From: Parelaphostrongylus tenuis
Lineage: Eukaryota; Nematoda; Chromadorea; Rhabditida; Metastrongylidae
Length of the DNA: 64,000 nucleotides
Assembly (NCBI GenBank): GCA_019055375.1
Contig: JAHQIW010005528.1
Coordinates: 1-64,000, forward strand
Direction: 5' to 3'
The translations under genes were made by a program, and so were the position numbers. The notes below the pieces were generated by a model. That model saw only the letters and a list, made by a program, of their open reading frames with translations. It was not told the origin of the DNA and did not search any database. Of this stretch, positions 24,501 through 35,093 are shown piece after piece. Each line of letters opens with the position of its first letter. The stretch's first letter is position 1.

Positions 24501-27500
24501 CGCATATTTTTAACTTTGAGCTTGCATAGGAAAGGTCAACCTTACTTGCATCATATCAGTATCTGTACAAGTTGTGAAAGTAGTAATCTCTTGCGAAAAT
24601 CTCTCTTCTTGGACTTGAAGTGTTTATTGGCTGAGTAGATTTTTGCATGGAATTCCAAGGGAACGGTTCGAGATTGTTACTGAGTCATTGTTAGGAAAAA
24701 TGACATCTTTTTGTCTTCATTGGTGCGCGACTATACAAACGATAGACTTGTTAATGATTAAGAAAAAAAAGGATAGTGTCCTCTAGTACGGTGATTCATT
24801 TTTATGGAAAGTTTGGGTTAACATAGATGACCTTTCATCCTTTCTTGAGTCCTCTGAAGGACTAGGACTAGGACTAGTGCGCTGTGGCAATGTTATTGAT
24901 TTTACAGACGTCTTTAGAGGAATGTTTTCTTTTCTAAATTTTACATGAGCCCTTATCACAGTCCACTGTAGGGATCCCAGCACTTCTGACATCCATCTCT
25001 CACAAAGGTCCTCGAATATTCCCACGTGTTCCTTCGGTTGGCGTTTGAGCACTCGTCTTTTTTGTAAATGTCGTAGGTTACTTGTCGAGACGGTTCTCTT
25101 TGTAATCATGGAGGTGATCGAGCCAAGAGGTTTTTTCAAAGCGTTCGTTGATTACTTGCAAAAAGTGTTGGGAAGGGAATCGAACTAGAGCTTAGCTTAA
25201 CACTTCCCTTTCTGATACATTGCGCTACCCGCTCCCATCCTTGTTCTGAGGAAACATTTTATCCTTTCGATACAATGTCAAGTGGTAGTGCAGAGCTTCT
25301 AACTATAGTTTAAAACATTTACAGGCTTGTAGAACGACAGCACGATGCACGCCATAGGTGTTCTCTTAACAATTACTCTAGAAGAATATGTTCAACCAGA
25401 AAATCAGTATTTTCGTTGTAAGTTTTCAGGAGCTGCTCGGTCATATCAACTTGTCGCAATCGTATTTCCTATATGTATTATTGGATCAGCTGTCATGGCT
25501 TACGATATCTACAATAATGAAATGGAGAACAGATTTCAAGTAGTGCGCCGTTTTTCCAGTGATCTTGAAGAGGTGTTTTTTTCTTTCTTTTACCCACCAG
25601 GGATTTTATTGCAATTGTTTAGTGCCTGAAACTGAAGTTATCTGTTCAGTTATAAATGATGATATAGTAAATACGCGCTTCATGCACAACAACTGGCCCC
25701 AGGCGAGAGTTTAATTTGCGTTTTATCATTCATGATTGATCTCCACTCGGTGGAACACTCTTAAAGAAGGCTGAAGCTCTCGGCGTTGATCAATCCCTGA
25801 GGGATGCCCCATGAATTCGTCAATTTTCAACTTCGTTTGAGATGACTGAATGCATTTCTGGCTTTTACAGTGACTGGCGGTGGCCTCTCGCTCAACTTAG
25901 TTAGTGCTGCTTATCCTTCTAGAAAACTCTGAGACCTGCCTGCTACCAATTTACCGACCCCGGAGAGATGGACGACTTGGGGAGCCATGAGCGCGAGATC
26001 GAAGCGTTGACCTCGTGTGCGACGCAAACCACCTCTAACCATTGCGCCACATGCGCTCATTGGAACACTCATAAGAAGCGTTAATCTTAATGAAAAGTAG
26101 TTTCGCCCTCACTGAGATTGAAATATTGCTTTGGTTATTTTTGGGTTCAAATACCGCTTGAGGTCGGAAGTTTCGCATATTACTCTGCGTCCTTTGATGA
26201 ATAATTGCCGCAAGTTTCAGCGTATGATCCAAAATATTGTTGAGATTTAGCTAGTTTATTTTGGTAATCGCCATGATTGTATTGCATAAATCTTATTGAA
26301 ACTACTTTGTGACTGCTTTAGATCGGGATCTATGCTATCATTCCCTTAACCGCACTCTTCCTAGTGATTGTCATTTTACTTCGGTTACATCGGTTACGAT
26401 TGATGAGAATCTATCAAGACAGAGTGACTGGAGAGAAATATATAGCCATTGGTTCTAACAATGTCATTCAGAAGCGGCAAGTTAGTGCTTTTTCCGAGTT
26501 GTGGTACACTTTTTATTCATTGTCTGGTACTATTCTAATAATCTGATAAAATCATATTATGTTAGAGGCTGTCATGAGGTCTGATAAGGGCTTTTATACA
26601 GCACTGGACGGATGCCTGTTTCGTTCTTCCGGACTCTTGAGTAGCACAGTCTTGGCTCAGCTGATCTCTGGGGATATATCCTTATAAAAGGAATCCATAA
26701 GGGCACTATACAGTGCTAGACAGGCGTATGTATAGAAACTCATACAGATCCTCAGAGGATTGACTGAACCAAGGGAGATTCTGCTACTGAGGAGTCCAGA
26801 AGGACGAAACAAGAGTTTGTCGAGTACTGTATGAGTGCTCCCCTCATCAGACCCCATAACAGGCTCAAACATGTTATCATGTTATCAGATTATCATTGTT
26901 TTGAGCGAGGTTTATGTAAACGGTCGAGAGTAGGGTATTATTTTAATAGCTTTTTGAAATCATTCAACTTGAGCCTGTTCAGTGTTGGAGATTTTCGTAT
27001 TTGAAAAGTATGAGAGATTTAACTTTTGGCATGGGTCAACCCCTGAGCGATGCGCCAGGTTGTCGGCTTTAATGAATTTCCTTAGAAGTGATTCAATAGA
27101 TATATGGTCTTTACAATGACTCTTAGTGACCTGTGGATGTATTATATCAATTGGTGTTCTCCCAGACAAGTGTGTTACTAATTCACCGACCGCGGAGAGA
27201 TGAGAGGCTTGGTGAGTGATGGGTGCGGGATCGAGCCACCTAGCAAGTGTGCGTCGCAGGGCAGCGTTAATCTTTGCGCCTCGTGCGCCACATCTTATTG
27301 AAGTTATGGGTTTCTTCTTCATTTTTTCCCCTCTTAGTAGAGGGGGGGATCTCAAGAAACCTACCACATTGTCGTTCCAATATCACTTTTGTAATTCACC
27401 ATTTGATCTCTGATGTTGAGTTTTCCGTGGTAATAGAACAGCGGTTTTTATGATGTAGTGGTAACATACGCTCCAGTACGAATGGAACGCAGGTTCATTT

Positions 27501-29017
27501 CCAGTCTATTGTCGAGTGTTTGTACATCATTTAACATCCTCGGAGATTTCTAGCATCGTATATGCTCCTTGTTCAAGTCAGCAATAGTGACTGAACATCA
27601 CATTTTTTCCTAAATACTGGTTTTCTACACGTCTTTTTTCATTTGTATTCCTTTATCGTGACTTTTAAACAATAAGCGTCTCTTTTATGCATGCAACAGC
27701 ATATGGTTTAGATCCCATTTGACCGAAGTTGTGCCTCGGCATGCTATTCAAGCGAGCAAACTTTTCTGAACGACTTTCTTGTACAGATTTTGATAGGAAA
27801 TATGCAGGTAAATTGAATGATATTTCTCAGTTCTGCTAACTATATAAGCTTTTGTATTTGCCTATATCCATCTTTGGTGGACATCCGTTGCAGATCACAA
27901 CAGGCCTATCGAAACTTCTTATGTTCGCTTAATAATTAGTGATGGCATGAGATGAGGTGAAATGAAAAAAGATAGGACCGGGAGATAAATCAAGAGATCG
28001 GCAGAAAAAATTTGATTCTATGAACCTTTCCCAGAAAACCTACAGGGCGTTGAACCATGCATCTGAACTTAATCCGATATGTAAGGACTTTAACCAGGTT
28101 TCCATCGAGTCTTCACCGAATACATTGTAGTTCAGCGGAACAGTTAGTAAGAAAGACATTTTTCTGAGAGAAGGGGGGACCTAGAGAGTGCGTCCTCCTA
28201 CAACCTCCTTTAGGTTTTGAAACAAGCATATGTACATTATACATGTATATATATATATATATATATACATATATATGTATATATATACATGTATATGCAC
28301 ACGTATATATACATATGTAAATATGTGCGCATACACACATATATGTAAACATGGTTCTTTTCCGTTAAACGGCACGGAATCTATAAACGACGTCTCTCGC
28401 TGCACAAGAAGTTTTCATGGAGTGCTAGTAGTCACTCGAAAGCTCACATCTCTGGCTACTGCGCTATGTACCCGCTTTTCAAAATAGCCTTCTTATAACG
28501 CTGTAGCAATAAGAAAACATTTGTGTTCAACACACGAATCATCTCGTAGGGCAGAACTCTTTCCCCAAGTTATAAGGAAACATTCGATAGCGTAAGTATT
28601 GTCGATCTAGTGCTGTGCTAGTCAAGTCTCATGAAAATTTCTTGTCTTGCGAAAGGAGTCGTTTCTTCATCTCGTGCCCTCTAACGGAAAAGTACCGTAT
28701 ATATTATTTATCACACTAGATTATTACACGAAATAGGTCTTCTATTGATTCTTCTGTAGTCTTGTCTTCTTCACTTCATCTGATCTCGTAACTTCGTTAG
28801 CTGTGGAAGATATCTTTTTTTCAAAACGATTTTAGTCAGTGGTCAAAAAGAAGTTCTTAGAGTATCATCAAGATGCTTAAAAGTTTGTTTTTGTCTAAAT
28901 TTTTGACGTGGTTTTCAGATAAAGAAACAGCGATTCATTGTTTCTGATGATGCATTTCGCGGAAATAACTATCGAACATATATGCTAAACGAGACAAGCA
29001 CGCTCCCACGGTTATGA
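21414..29017 (+). CDS. TMEM186-like mitochondrial membrane protein, six exons
   Basis: Six exons join in phase to 720 nt, or 239 residues plus stop: 21414-21539, 24151-24247, 25430-25572, 26322-26480, 27712-27807 and 28919-29017. All introns are GT-AG. Residues 1-42 are rich in Arg and Ser and low in acid, like a mitochondrial targeting peptide. Two hydrophobic segments follow at about 80-99 (YQLVAIVFPICIIGSAVMAY) and 125-144 (IYAIIPLTALFLVIVILLRL). A basic loop LHRLRLMRIYQ comes next, then a soluble tail with RFIVSDDAFRGNNYRTYML. The two closely spaced membrane helices, the RIYQ...IAIG stretch and the length (human TMEM186 is about 213) suggest TMEM186, an inner-membrane factor of the MCIA complex for respiratory complex I assembly. 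That name rests on remembered family features, and another small mitochondrial TMEM family is possible. The exon structure itself is firm. Intron 1 is 2.6 kb and carries a mariner relic. Confidence 0.72.
21715..22600. repeat. family F array in TMEM186-like intron 1
   Basis: Several family pieces: AGTATTAGTAATCATTCAAG near 21782, TCTTAGTAATCATTCGATAG near 22097 and the reversed TTTAAGCTTTCAAATGATCA near 22512. Confidence 0.5.
22810..23130. repeat. foldback element family B in TMEM186-like intron 1
   Basis: Related to family A but with its own blocks (CACGTGTGTTGCACTGTGTA, AAAAGCTCAAAATTCATTAT). Copies also lie at 26.6 and 37.1 kb. Confidence 0.5.
23480..23990 (+). mobile_element. mariner transposase relic inside TMEM186-like intron 1
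   Basis: The frames at 23461-23763 read LLQDNAQPHAEETKEKL and then HPPYPPDLFPSDFHLF, the catalytic-core signature of mariner transposases (DN near an HPPYSPDLxPSD block). Only the middle of the transposase remains. The frame changes shortly after the DFHLF block and a stop follows. I saw no clear terminal repeats. It lies in the same orientation as the host gene and is not expected to be active. Confidence 0.8.
24151..24247 (+). CDS. TMEM186-like exon 2
   Basis: 97 nt, phase 0 in and phase 1 out. It encodes SNFDEALISKAHRLDGINMD followed by KWLLVYNDP, the soluble segment before the first membrane helix. The phase-1 G joins exactly to GA at the start of exon 3. Confidence 0.7.
25430..25572 (+). 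CDS. TMEM186-like exon 3 (first membrane helix)
   Basis: 143 nt, phase 1 in and phase 0 out. It holds the first hydrophobic helix and an acidic stretch ending SSDLEE. Reading upstream of the acceptor is blocked by an in-frame TAG before 25345, so the open frame beginning at the ATG at 25345 is an intron artefact. Confidence 0.7.
25770..26060 (-). repeat. SINE family 1 in TMEM186-like intron 3
   Basis: Minus copy from TTGATCAATCCCTGAGGGAT to the reversed head CACCTCTAACCATTGCGCC. It lies wholly within the intron. Confidence 0.7.
26322..26480 (+). CDS. TMEM186-like exon 4 (second membrane helix)
   Basis: 159 nt, phase 0 at both ends. It contains the second hydrophobic helix, then the basic turn LHRLRLMRIYQDRVTGEKY and IAIGSNNVIQKRQ. 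Donor CAA|GTTAGT. Confidence 0.72.
26560..26925. repeat. foldback element family B in TMEM186-like intron 4
   Basis: Arms: TGTTAGAGGCTGTCATGAGG near 26560, with ACAGGCTCAAACATGTTATC near 26860 on the other side. The TACAGCACTGGACGG and TACAGTGCTAGACAGG blocks are inverted halves. Confidence 0.55.
27030..27295 (-). repeat. SINE family 1 in TMEM186-like intron 4
   Basis: Minus copy, more diverged (GGGTCAACCCCTGAGCGATG through GCGTTAATCTTTGCGCC). Confidence 0.55.
27430..27560 (+). repeat. SINE family 2 in TMEM186-like intron 4
   Basis: GATGTAGTGGTAACATACGC (A box) and GCAGGTTCATTTCC (B box), with the tail TTGTACATCATTTAACATCC. Confidence 0.55.
27712..27807 (+). CDS. TMEM186-like exon 5
   Basis: 96 nt, phase 0 at both ends, encoding FDRSCASACYSSEQTFLNDF and ending LIGNMQ at donor CAG|GTAAAT. 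The acceptor is GGTTTAG. Confidence 0.68.
28236..28345. repeat. TA/CA microsatellite
   Basis: (TA)n and ATACATATATG units over 110 bp, in the last intron of the TMEM186-like gene. Confidence 0.85.
28390..28700. repeat. family F fragment in the last TMEM186-like intron
   Basis: GGAGTGCTAGTAGTCACTCG, AAGCTCACATCTCTGGCTAC and TATAACGCTGTAGC follow the family order. Confidence 0.45.
28919..29017 (+). CDS. TMEM186-like exon 6 (terminal)
   Basis: 99 nt with the stop. It encodes IKKQRFIVSDDAFRGNNYR and ends in LPRL. The acceptor is GTTTTCAG. A strong donor (AAG|GTAAGC) follows the TGA by 3 nt, so the 3' UTR may be spliced. I saw no clear AATAAA within 600 nt. Confidence 0.72.
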   Translation: MKKQRFIVSDDAFRGNNYRTYMLNETSTLPRL

Positions 29018-29019
29018 AA

Positions 29020-29890
29020 GGTAAGCACACTGTTTCCTAAGTGGGGCGAAATCGCTATGCTTTTGCGAAGTGCTGGCATATCGAAAAGTTGCATTGAGAA
29101 AATTGGCTTAATGCCTCGCTGTTTTTCTTCCAACTGCTCTAAATTACATAGACAAGAGCGGCCTATGCTGGAATTTAGACGCGTGCGTACACTTTCTTCA
29201 CAGAATTCCGTTATACCCATTCTTCCCTACTTTCAAATTTTTTCGTTTTTTTCACTCAGGTAATCTTTCTATAGAAATCATGAAAAAGCCGTAAGTCGCA
29301 CACTGCCGCGCTCGTGTCTGTCTCACCTTTTTTTTACACAAATCAAACAGCTTTTATCTATGGAATTTCAAGGTACTTCAAAGATACGAGCTGCAACAAA
29401 ATCTAGGTCACGTAGGTTCACAGTATTGCTAGAGTGAATGTTATGGATAAACTGAAGGAAATTATGAGAAGTTATTTTTGAAAAAAAAGATTAGAATCTT
29501 ATCTCGTGCTATTCTCAATGTTCTTTGCTCAATTTTATGGGAAAAGAACGGAGATCCCAGTGCTAAGCTCTGTCATCATCGCACATGTAGATTATCCCAA
29601 TCTTGTTGCCTTGCTCGCGTACTGTACTTGGATAGGCCAAGTAGACAGAGAACATAGTACGGTTCACCACTGGATTGTAGTATTCTTGTCAACGTACCGT
29701 ACTTGGACAAACAATGGGGAGAAAAGCGCCCGCCTCACCAATAGATCGCATTGTCTCAAACGTGTTTGGCTACAAACTTCTGAATGTTCCGGAGAACTTT
29801 GTTCCTATAACTGACTTCCCAACAGCATAAGAAGTGTGATAAACGGATGACTGCTGAGCCTTATTTTTGACTCTCCTTCCCCTAAACATG
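29020..29890. other. 3' flank of the TMEM186-like gene, nothing recognised
   Basis: Would include any 3' UTR. There is no AATAAA that I can pick out, and the frames are short and unlike proteins. Confidence 0.45.
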
Positions 29891-29892
29891 TA

Positions 29893-29990
29893 TGTATTAT
29901 ATATACAGATATATATATATATATATGTACATATATTCATATGTATATGTACGCATACATATATGCCTGTATATATAATACATGTGTACG
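29893..29990. repeat. TA/CA microsatellite
   Basis: (TA)n with ACATATATTCATATG interruptions, next to a family A foldback. Confidence 0.85.
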
Positions 29991-29994
29991 AGTA

Positions 29995-30325
29995 TCTTGG
30001 GAAACACTCGAAACAAACGGTATAATATTTCATAAGTACCAGCCAAGAACAATCGAGTGTACAACACTGCCGATCTAGTTATTTGTTTCACTTGAGGGCA
30101 GTGTAAATCGTCCGTCGTGCCTACTCTTAGTGCGGGACTGGAGCACCCCCGAAAGGACTGGCCAAAAACGAAGGGTCCTAACCGACTGACGAGGCTGCTC
30201 AAGGCCGAAACACGTGTGTCGGGGTCTAAAAGAGCCTAATAACAGACCACATGACATGTTGGCTCAAATAATAATAACGAGATATGTTGAAATTTGAGCG
30301 TAGTCTCAAGAAAACACTCGTATGG
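29995..30325. repeat. foldback element family A
   Basis: GAAACACTCGAAACAAACGG at the left; CCACATGACATGTTGGCTCA and CTCAAGAAAACACTCG at the right. The GCCGAAACACGTGTGTCGGG block lies near 30208. Confidence 0.55.
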
Positions 30326-30519
30326 AACGAGTTCAAAATTATCGTTGAGCTGCGCTTTCTCAATGTTCCTATTATTGGACCCAATTCTTCTGATTTCTTA
30401 ACGTCGGCTCATTATAATGACCCCCTACTACATGTGATTCTCGTTGAGCATTTTCTTGTGCACCATTTCCTGAACTTTATAAATAAATGAATGGTTCTTC
30501 TATGTTAGAGGGCGGGATA

Positions 30520-32110
30520 TGGATATTCGACCTCATTCACCGGATAGGAACTTTTCATAAAAGTGTTAGTAGTCATTCGAAAACTTACATCTCTGACTAA
30601 TGCGATACGTTGACTAACGCAACACGTTCCGGTTTCAAGAACAGTTTTATTACGCTGTAAGTTTCAAAATAAAATTACTTCTCATGTCGGTCACGCAATT
30701 CAAATAGAACTTCGCTGGAAGCACGAAAAGCACATGAATTGGTACGGAAAGTGCTTCTTTCTGATTAGGAGGGAACAAATGAAAAACCGGTCTAATTCGC
30801 TGGAGAGGAATTTTCTATAGAAATGTTAGTAAGTATTTGAAAGCTGAGAAGGGCTACAGCCCCCGTCGCCGGTTTTTTTAAAACACCCCTCGATAATGGT
30901 GTAGCATCTAGACCAAAAATTAAGGTTCACACTCGCCTTTCGCCTTCCTTTTTATCACGCGTATAATTCGCTGAAAGCCGTAACATGTCAATGTGTAGAG
31001 AAAATTTTGTAGTATCTCAGTCAATCGTTTTATCTGCAGTTTCTTCCGAAGCTGAGGAAAAATTCCCAATTGAATAACTATATATCAATCGCCCCACCCC
31101 GTCCATGCCACGTGCCCTGTTTTAAAACCGAGATCTCGAGATCTATCGACTGAGAGGTGATAATGACACAGTGTCATTGTGCACTGTGCCGTCACCACAT
31201 ACGCCTCCCATCTTGCTATAATGCAGGGCTTAATGTGGGGCGTGGGTCACTGACGAGTGGGGCGAGACTCTCGAAACGCGTGTACGACCCTGGCGAACCA
31301 ACCTCGGGTAAGGCTTCAAACATTCTTAAAAATTAGATTGAATGTCCCTTTAGTCTGAAATAACCGAGAAAATCTTTTGCTGTCAGAGTCAGGGTTTTAA
31401 TCTGGAATTTCGCTTAAAGCGGAAAAATAATTGCTACTCGAATAACAAAAATCGCACTTCCATGTAACCCGCGGAAATGTCTGTCGAGCACGGCCTTAGT
31501 ATAATCGCCGCATTGGCTCTGCGTCCCGCTCTCACCTTTATTAACCAAAAAAAAAACATGCTCGCGTATGTGAAACATGCTGGTTGGTTTCCTTGCTACA
31601 CTGCAATAAAACGGTCTTTCCAGAGAATAAGCACGGCATTCGAATCGATAAATCTTACGCTATCGATGATTATTAATAGTTTGAAGAGGGAGTTCTGTAC
31701 TGCGAAAAATATGCGCGTGTGAAGCACAAATGTTTTCCTTTCGCGAAAGTTATAGAAGAATCTTCTTGAATTACGACCACGTTCCGCGCTAGCCAGAGAT
31801 TTAAACTTTCGAATAATTTCAACTCTCTTGTGAAGAACTATTCTCCAACGAATCGGTTACAGTATTCATTTGCCACCGTCTAACATAAAACAACCGTAAG
31901 TTGCTTTTTGAGGCTTGTATTTGATGAGCTATTACGAGGTTCTTAACACTTCGGGGACGGGATATATCATACTTGATACACGACTTTTTGGAACTTTTTG
32001 CGCTCGGCACAGATTTTTCACTGTACTTTTGGCAGTCATTCGAAAGTTTGAAAAACGGCTATTTTAACATTCAGTTTGCTTTTTGAGAAGCTTTTCTTAG
32101 TTTGCATTAC
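30520..32110. repeat. long family F array
   Basis: At least four family cores in both orientations within 1.6 kb, such as AGTGTTAGTAGTCATTCGAA near 30561 and GAGATTTAAACTTTCGAATA near 31796. One stretch (31100-31270) is GC-richer and unlike the rest. Confidence 0.5.
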
Positions 32111-32869
32111 AATAAATAAAAGAAAAATAATACGACGTTGCACTTTCGGAGTGGTTCGCCCCGTTACTGGCTTCGTAGCGGGATTAATTGGTAAAATGGA
32201 GTCAAGTAAAGGTTAATTAGTACAGAACGATAGAACAAAGTCTCTTTTGCAATTTTAGTACGAAGAGCTTAGGAATTTTTCCTCAATATAAAAAAAATTC
32301 GAACCAACTAACGAAAATGGCCTTGCGCGTAGCAATACTTGAATCACCATCCCGAAAAGGTGAGATTTTCGTTATCCTTTAAGAAAATTTTCGATATCTC
32401 GAAAAGTTCTCAGGTTTTTTTTTTGTCATTCTGCTACTTTACGATTACGTTTGCCGCTCATCTCCTTTTGTCGCATATATGGCATTATTTACAAACAACA
32501 CTTCGAAGATGAAACATAGCCTCCTTTTTTTATACTACAGCCCACTGTGAGAGACATTCTTGATATAGAATTCAGTTTCAGTGCTATCGTTTTCCGACCT
32601 ATCAACTGATTACTGAAAGTTTAGTGAAAAGTCATCCACAGACCCCAGTCGAGCAATAACGCGCGTCGAAGTCGAGGGCTAATTTTTCTTGAGTACTGCA
32701 GCGCACGAAAACCTTTCAGAAACCAGTAAAGTATTGAAATCGCTAAATTTAAGCTATCGAATGACTGCTAAAAGCGTCGTCTATTAGATATGACGATGTG
32801 TATGAACACATCGCCGCGAAAGCGTTAATGCTTATCTTTAGTTTTCGATCGTTAACATTAGTGAGAACT

Positions 32870-32965
32870 CTGAATCCTTTTTCTTATTTGCGAGATGCAG
32901 GAAACTCCCGGCATCAACCTTTCGACTGCGCGTTCAACTATGAGTGATATTCATTCTACGCAAAA
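32870..32965 (-). mobile_element. short RTE LINE remnant
   Basis: About 95 nt resemble the stretch at 5300-5370 of the larger RTE fragment (TTTGCGAGATGCAGGAAACT and CATCAACCTTTCGACTGCGC). Only this piece remains. Confidence 0.5.
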
Positions 32966-33264
32966 ACCAGGTTTTTGATGTAAATGTAAAGGCGGGCAAG
33001 CGTAATAGAATGGCATAAGCAGTAGCAATCGGACTTGCTTTCGAACTAATTCAAGCTCCGTCCATTCATAGCCAGCCAACTGGTAAGAGACAAAGTATGA
33101 ATAATGAATTGCTGATTTTCTCTCGTATAGTCGCTCAGATCATCAAAAGGCGTTAAATGAGATCTTGATACCTTCGCTCTTCAACAGGCTTTCTTCAATA
33201 TAAGGTAGCGCAACTGTGAGAAGTTAAGCCTTCAAGGCTTTGGTCTGTAAGCGCATGAAAGGAT

Positions 33265-33560
33265 GAAGGAGATAGCTCTCAGCGTTGATCAATCCCTAAG
33301 GGACGCGCCATGCATTCGTCATCAGATTTTAACTTCGTCTGAGATGATTGAATGCATATCTGGCCCTTACAATGACTCGTATTGGCCTCCGCTGTACCGA
33401 GTCAGTGCTGTTTATGCTCCTAAACAAGTCTGAGACCATTCTGGTACCAGTTTACCGACCTCGGAGGGATGGATGGCTTGCTGAGCCATGAGCGCGAGAT
33501 CGAACCATTGGCCTCGTGTGCGACGCAGAGCACCTCTAACCACTGCGTCACATGCGCTCT
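33265..33560 (-). repeat. SINE family 1, well preserved
   Basis: Minus copy from CAGCGTTGATCAATCCCTAA to CACCTCTAACCACTGCGTCA. The B box reads GAGATCGAACC on the plus strand. It is one of the least diverged copies here. Confidence 0.7.
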
Positions 33561-33564
33561 TGAC

Positions 33565-34935
33565 AAGCACATATCGGTATTGAATCCAGTTAAGCTGAAA
33601 CCTGTTGCACATATATTGTACAAAATTTCCTCCTATCTAACCGCTCCTATAGCAGTATTATGATGTTGTGATTATATACTCAAAGATGCCGAGTGATGTT
33701 CAGGACTCTCTACCTCAAACGAAAAATAAACACACGTTTCACCCACACCATAGGCGTAGAAGTTACATAGAAAATTTAAAATAATTCGTAGATTTCTGGT
33801 TGGCTTCCTTCAAATTTCTGACTTTTTGGATTTGATAACTGTATTTCGTATTCCCATAGAAACCGAAACGGATAGCATGCTTGCGTAGCCAGTATATACG
33901 CTGCTCAGAGCGCAACAATGAGAACAGTGGGGTGCTCTACGGTGCGTACTGTCATTGGTTCAATGCGAATCTCGAAACAGACTTACTTCCTTATCCAAAA
34001 TTTGCTTGAATATTTTCCCGAAAAGATATAAACCATGACTTGACACTGATAAGCTCATAATTCATTGTAGAGGTCAGACATGCACGGCCATAGCCACTCT
34101 ACAAAGTCATTTTGTATTTATTCTATCTCAAATTTATTCATTGTAAATCTGTCTTTTTAAGGTAGACCTCCTTTCAAAAATTAATTTTCTCCGCAGTTAA
34201 GCACCTGTGTTGCACACACTCATTTCACAGTAGAATTTACTTATGTTAAAAAAAAACGTGTAGTTCTATACATTAGCGTAATGGTCAATTACAGTGCTGA
34301 AGTCCACAAACCAGAAGCCTACAGTCGAGCGAAGTAGAATGATGTACTTCATGGTCACTTTTGGCAAATAAACCTCTATGTTCTCTGATGGGAACAACCG
34401 TAAATCATCCTTAAGAGGATATCAATCTCCACGACAGATCCTGACGATCTCTCTCAGTGTCGCTCGTTGATAATGGTAAAAAGGAGAAAATAAAAGATTT
34501 ATGAGAAAAATGTTGTTTCTTGTGTTAGTAGAGCGAGTGGAGCTGATCAGACAGCTCCATCGTATGATCACTGGCTCACTTTATGAGTTGACAGGCTGTT
34601 GAAGTTTTACAAAACAACTCACCACTGATTGACTTAAACGAAAATCCTCTTTAATAAGTGCGAGTTCACTGTAGATTACTAAGGTTTATGCTAAGTTGTA
34701 CTGTACACATCAAAACTTGTTGAGGACGTTAATCGCAGTCAGAGAACAAGGATTTTTTCAATATAACCGATCAATGCCCGACTCCTGAAAGCTGCACTTA
34801 GCAACGAAACAAGTCTTATTTTCAGCTTTTGAATTCTATCGATTTTCCTCAATCAGGTCATCAATAACAGTGTTTGAATTGGTTTCGTAGTGCTACACAA
34901 GCTATGATGAACTGTAGTTTATCGCAATAGCGAAT
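33565..34935. other. 3' flank of the GDPGP1-like gene, nothing recognised
   Basis: AT-rich, with no repeat family or exon that I can support, between a SINE 1 and the AATAAA of the minus-strand gene. Confidence 0.45.
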
Positions 34936-34938
34936 GCC

Positions 34939-34944
34939 TTTATT
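34939..34944 (-). terminator. polyadenylation signal AATAAA
   Basis: Canonical hexamer on the minus strand, 17 nt beyond the TGA of the GDPGP1-like terminal exon. It supports that exon as a real 3' end. Confidence 0.6.
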
Positions 34945-34961
34945 GTCTGCCATTACGAACT

Positions 34962-35093
34962 TCATTTAGACGATCGTCTTCCTGAAGTGTAACCGCTGTA
35001 TCGTCGAATTGGTGTGTCTTTACTATTTACATTTTGGTACGTAAAGGTTTGAAAACTGTCTCGCAATTCGTCGATTTCAGGTGATGTTAGACC
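34962..35093 (-). CDS. GDPGP1-like terminal exon
   Basis: 132 nt (43 codons plus TGA), acceptor TTTGTTTCAG, phase 0. It encodes GLTSPEIDELRDSFQTF and ends RYSGYTSGRRSSK, a basic tail that I do not know from the human enzyme. Confidence 0.68.
   Translation of the reverse strand, partial: GLTSPEIDELRDSFQTFTYQNVNSKDTPIRRYSGYTSGRRSSK

Noticed and set aside
24783..25139. Minus-strand frame of 118 codons inside a TMEM186-like intron
   Set aside because: Unlike any family I know, with low-complexity SPSPS. It could be part of an unrecognised repeat, but I cannot support it as a gene.
25345..25629. Plus frame starting at the ATG at 25345 as a separate gene
   Set aside because: Only 25430-25572 is coding. 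The upstream part is intron, shown by the exact phase match of exon 2 to 25430.
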